5,639 nt of DNA from NCBI GenBank assembly GCA_025458545.1, contig JALOSH010000163.1, positions 1-5,639 of the forward strand, given 5' to 3'. Positions 5,155-5,639 of this stretch are shown here, piece by piece. Source of the DNA: Hydrogenophaga sp. (GTDB lineage Bacteria > Pseudomonadota > Gammaproteobacteria > Burkholderiales > Burkholderiaceae). A program made the translations under genes and the position numbers. The notes below the pieces were generated by a model that was not told the DNA's origin, did no database searches, and worked only from the letters and a program-made list of their open reading frames with translations. Numbering within the stretch: position 1 is the stretch's first letter; every line of letters starts with the position of its first letter.

Positions 5155-5639
5155 TCAGCCGCCCAGCGCCGGGAACAGCTTCACCAGCCCGGCGGCCATC
5201 ACTTCCACCGACAGCGCGGCCAGGATCAAACCCATCAGCCGGGTCATGACGTTGATGCCGGTCTGGCCCATCAGCCGCGCGATGGGTTTGGCGAGCGAGA
5301 AGCACACGGCGGTGGCCAGGGCGATCACCACGCCGTAGCCCACCAGCGCAGCGTGCTGGAAGAAGGTCTTGGCCTGGTCGGCGTAGATCACCACGGTGGA
5401 CATGGTGGCCGGGCCGGTGAGCAGCGGAATGGTGAGCGGCACCACCGCGATGGAGGCGCGCGCACAGCGCAGACGTCAGCAGCAGCATGCCGCCACCCAC
5501 CTGAAAGCTCGCCAGCGAGATGCTGAAGAACTCCAGGATTTGCAGGCCGATGATGGCGCTGATGGCGATGACCACAAACGCGCTGATGGACGAGATCAGG
5601 ATGGTGCGCTTGCGCTGCGCCGAGCTGAAGCCCTGTGTG
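5155..5639 (-). pseudogene. MarC/YchE-family membrane protein gene, frameshifted and cut by the window edge
   Basis: On the minus strand, the frame entering from 5638 reads TQGFSSAQRKRTILISSISAFVVIAISAIIGLQ... and reaches FFSISLASFQVGGGMLLLTSAL, a good match to the first half of MarC-family proteins. At about 5455-5470 homology jumps to another frame, which reads ASIAVVPLTIPLLTGPATMSTVVIYADQ... through GINVMTRLMGLILAALSVEVMAAG to LFPALGG and the TGA at 5157-5155. Intact relatives carry a polar linker of roughly 30 residues between these halves; here only about four codons remain and the frame is broken. A deletion therefore seems likelier than a one-base sequencing error. MarC proteins are multi-pass inner-membrane proteins of uncertain function; the old link to multiple antibiotic resistance is not established. 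The 5' end is outside the window. An internal start at 5445 could yield only the C-terminal half, doubtfully functional. Confidence 0.78.

Noticed and set aside
5031..5338. Plus-strand open frames through the marC region as intact genes
   Set aside because: Most of their length is antisense to MarC-family sequence; only the part before 5150 might be a remnant, noted separately.

Overview
The window reads as part of a GC-rich chromosome from a betaproteobacterium, most likely Burkholderiales and probably the Comamonadaceae. This rests on the strong G/C third-position bias, an hpa-type aromatic catabolic gene order, and several copies of a C-rich/G-rich hairpin repeat that I associate (from memory) with comamonad genomes. 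Genus cannot be fixed from this sequence.

Region 1 (1-3172, + strand) is a catabolic gene run. It starts with the 3' end of a HpaH-type 2-oxohept-3-ene-1,7-dioate hydratase. A class II aldolase/adducin-family protein, a ketopantoate-reductase-like (ApbA/PanE fold) oxidoreductase and a HpaI-type 4-hydroxy-2-oxoheptanedioate aldolase follow. HpaH and HpaI catalyse consecutive steps in the lower meta-cleavage branch of homoprotocatechuate (4-hydroxyphenylacetate) degradation, giving pyruvate and succinic semialdehyde. The two enzymes between them are not part of the textbook hpa set. The aldolase and the reductase overlap by ATGA, so they are probably translationally coupled.

Three clear copies and one doubtful copy of the hairpin repeat lie within, or at the ends of, these genes and are read as protein. 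Copy A adds about 26 residues inside the class II aldolase. Copy B forms part of a 45-residue N-terminal extension of the reductase. Copy C forms the end of the reductase and the following gap. A possible copy D forms the last residues of HpaI. B and C are in opposite orientation and bracket the reductase core.

Region 2 (about 3180-5035) is clearly less GC-rich and looks like a foreign islet. Its one convincing gene (3487-4764) encodes a 425-residue protein with a long central coiled coil, two transmembrane segments and a conserved-looking cytoplasmic tail; its function is unknown. It is flanked by 314 bp and about 390 bp without convincing genes, the latter containing a strong hairpin.

Region 3 (about 5040-5639) returns to high GC. 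It holds the 3' part of a minus-strand MarC/YchE-family membrane protein gene that is broken by a frameshift, apparently through a deletion of roughly 30 codons. The most interesting items are the coding-tolerant repeats and the orphan membrane protein islet. No CRISPR array, rRNA, tRNA or complete insertion sequence was seen.
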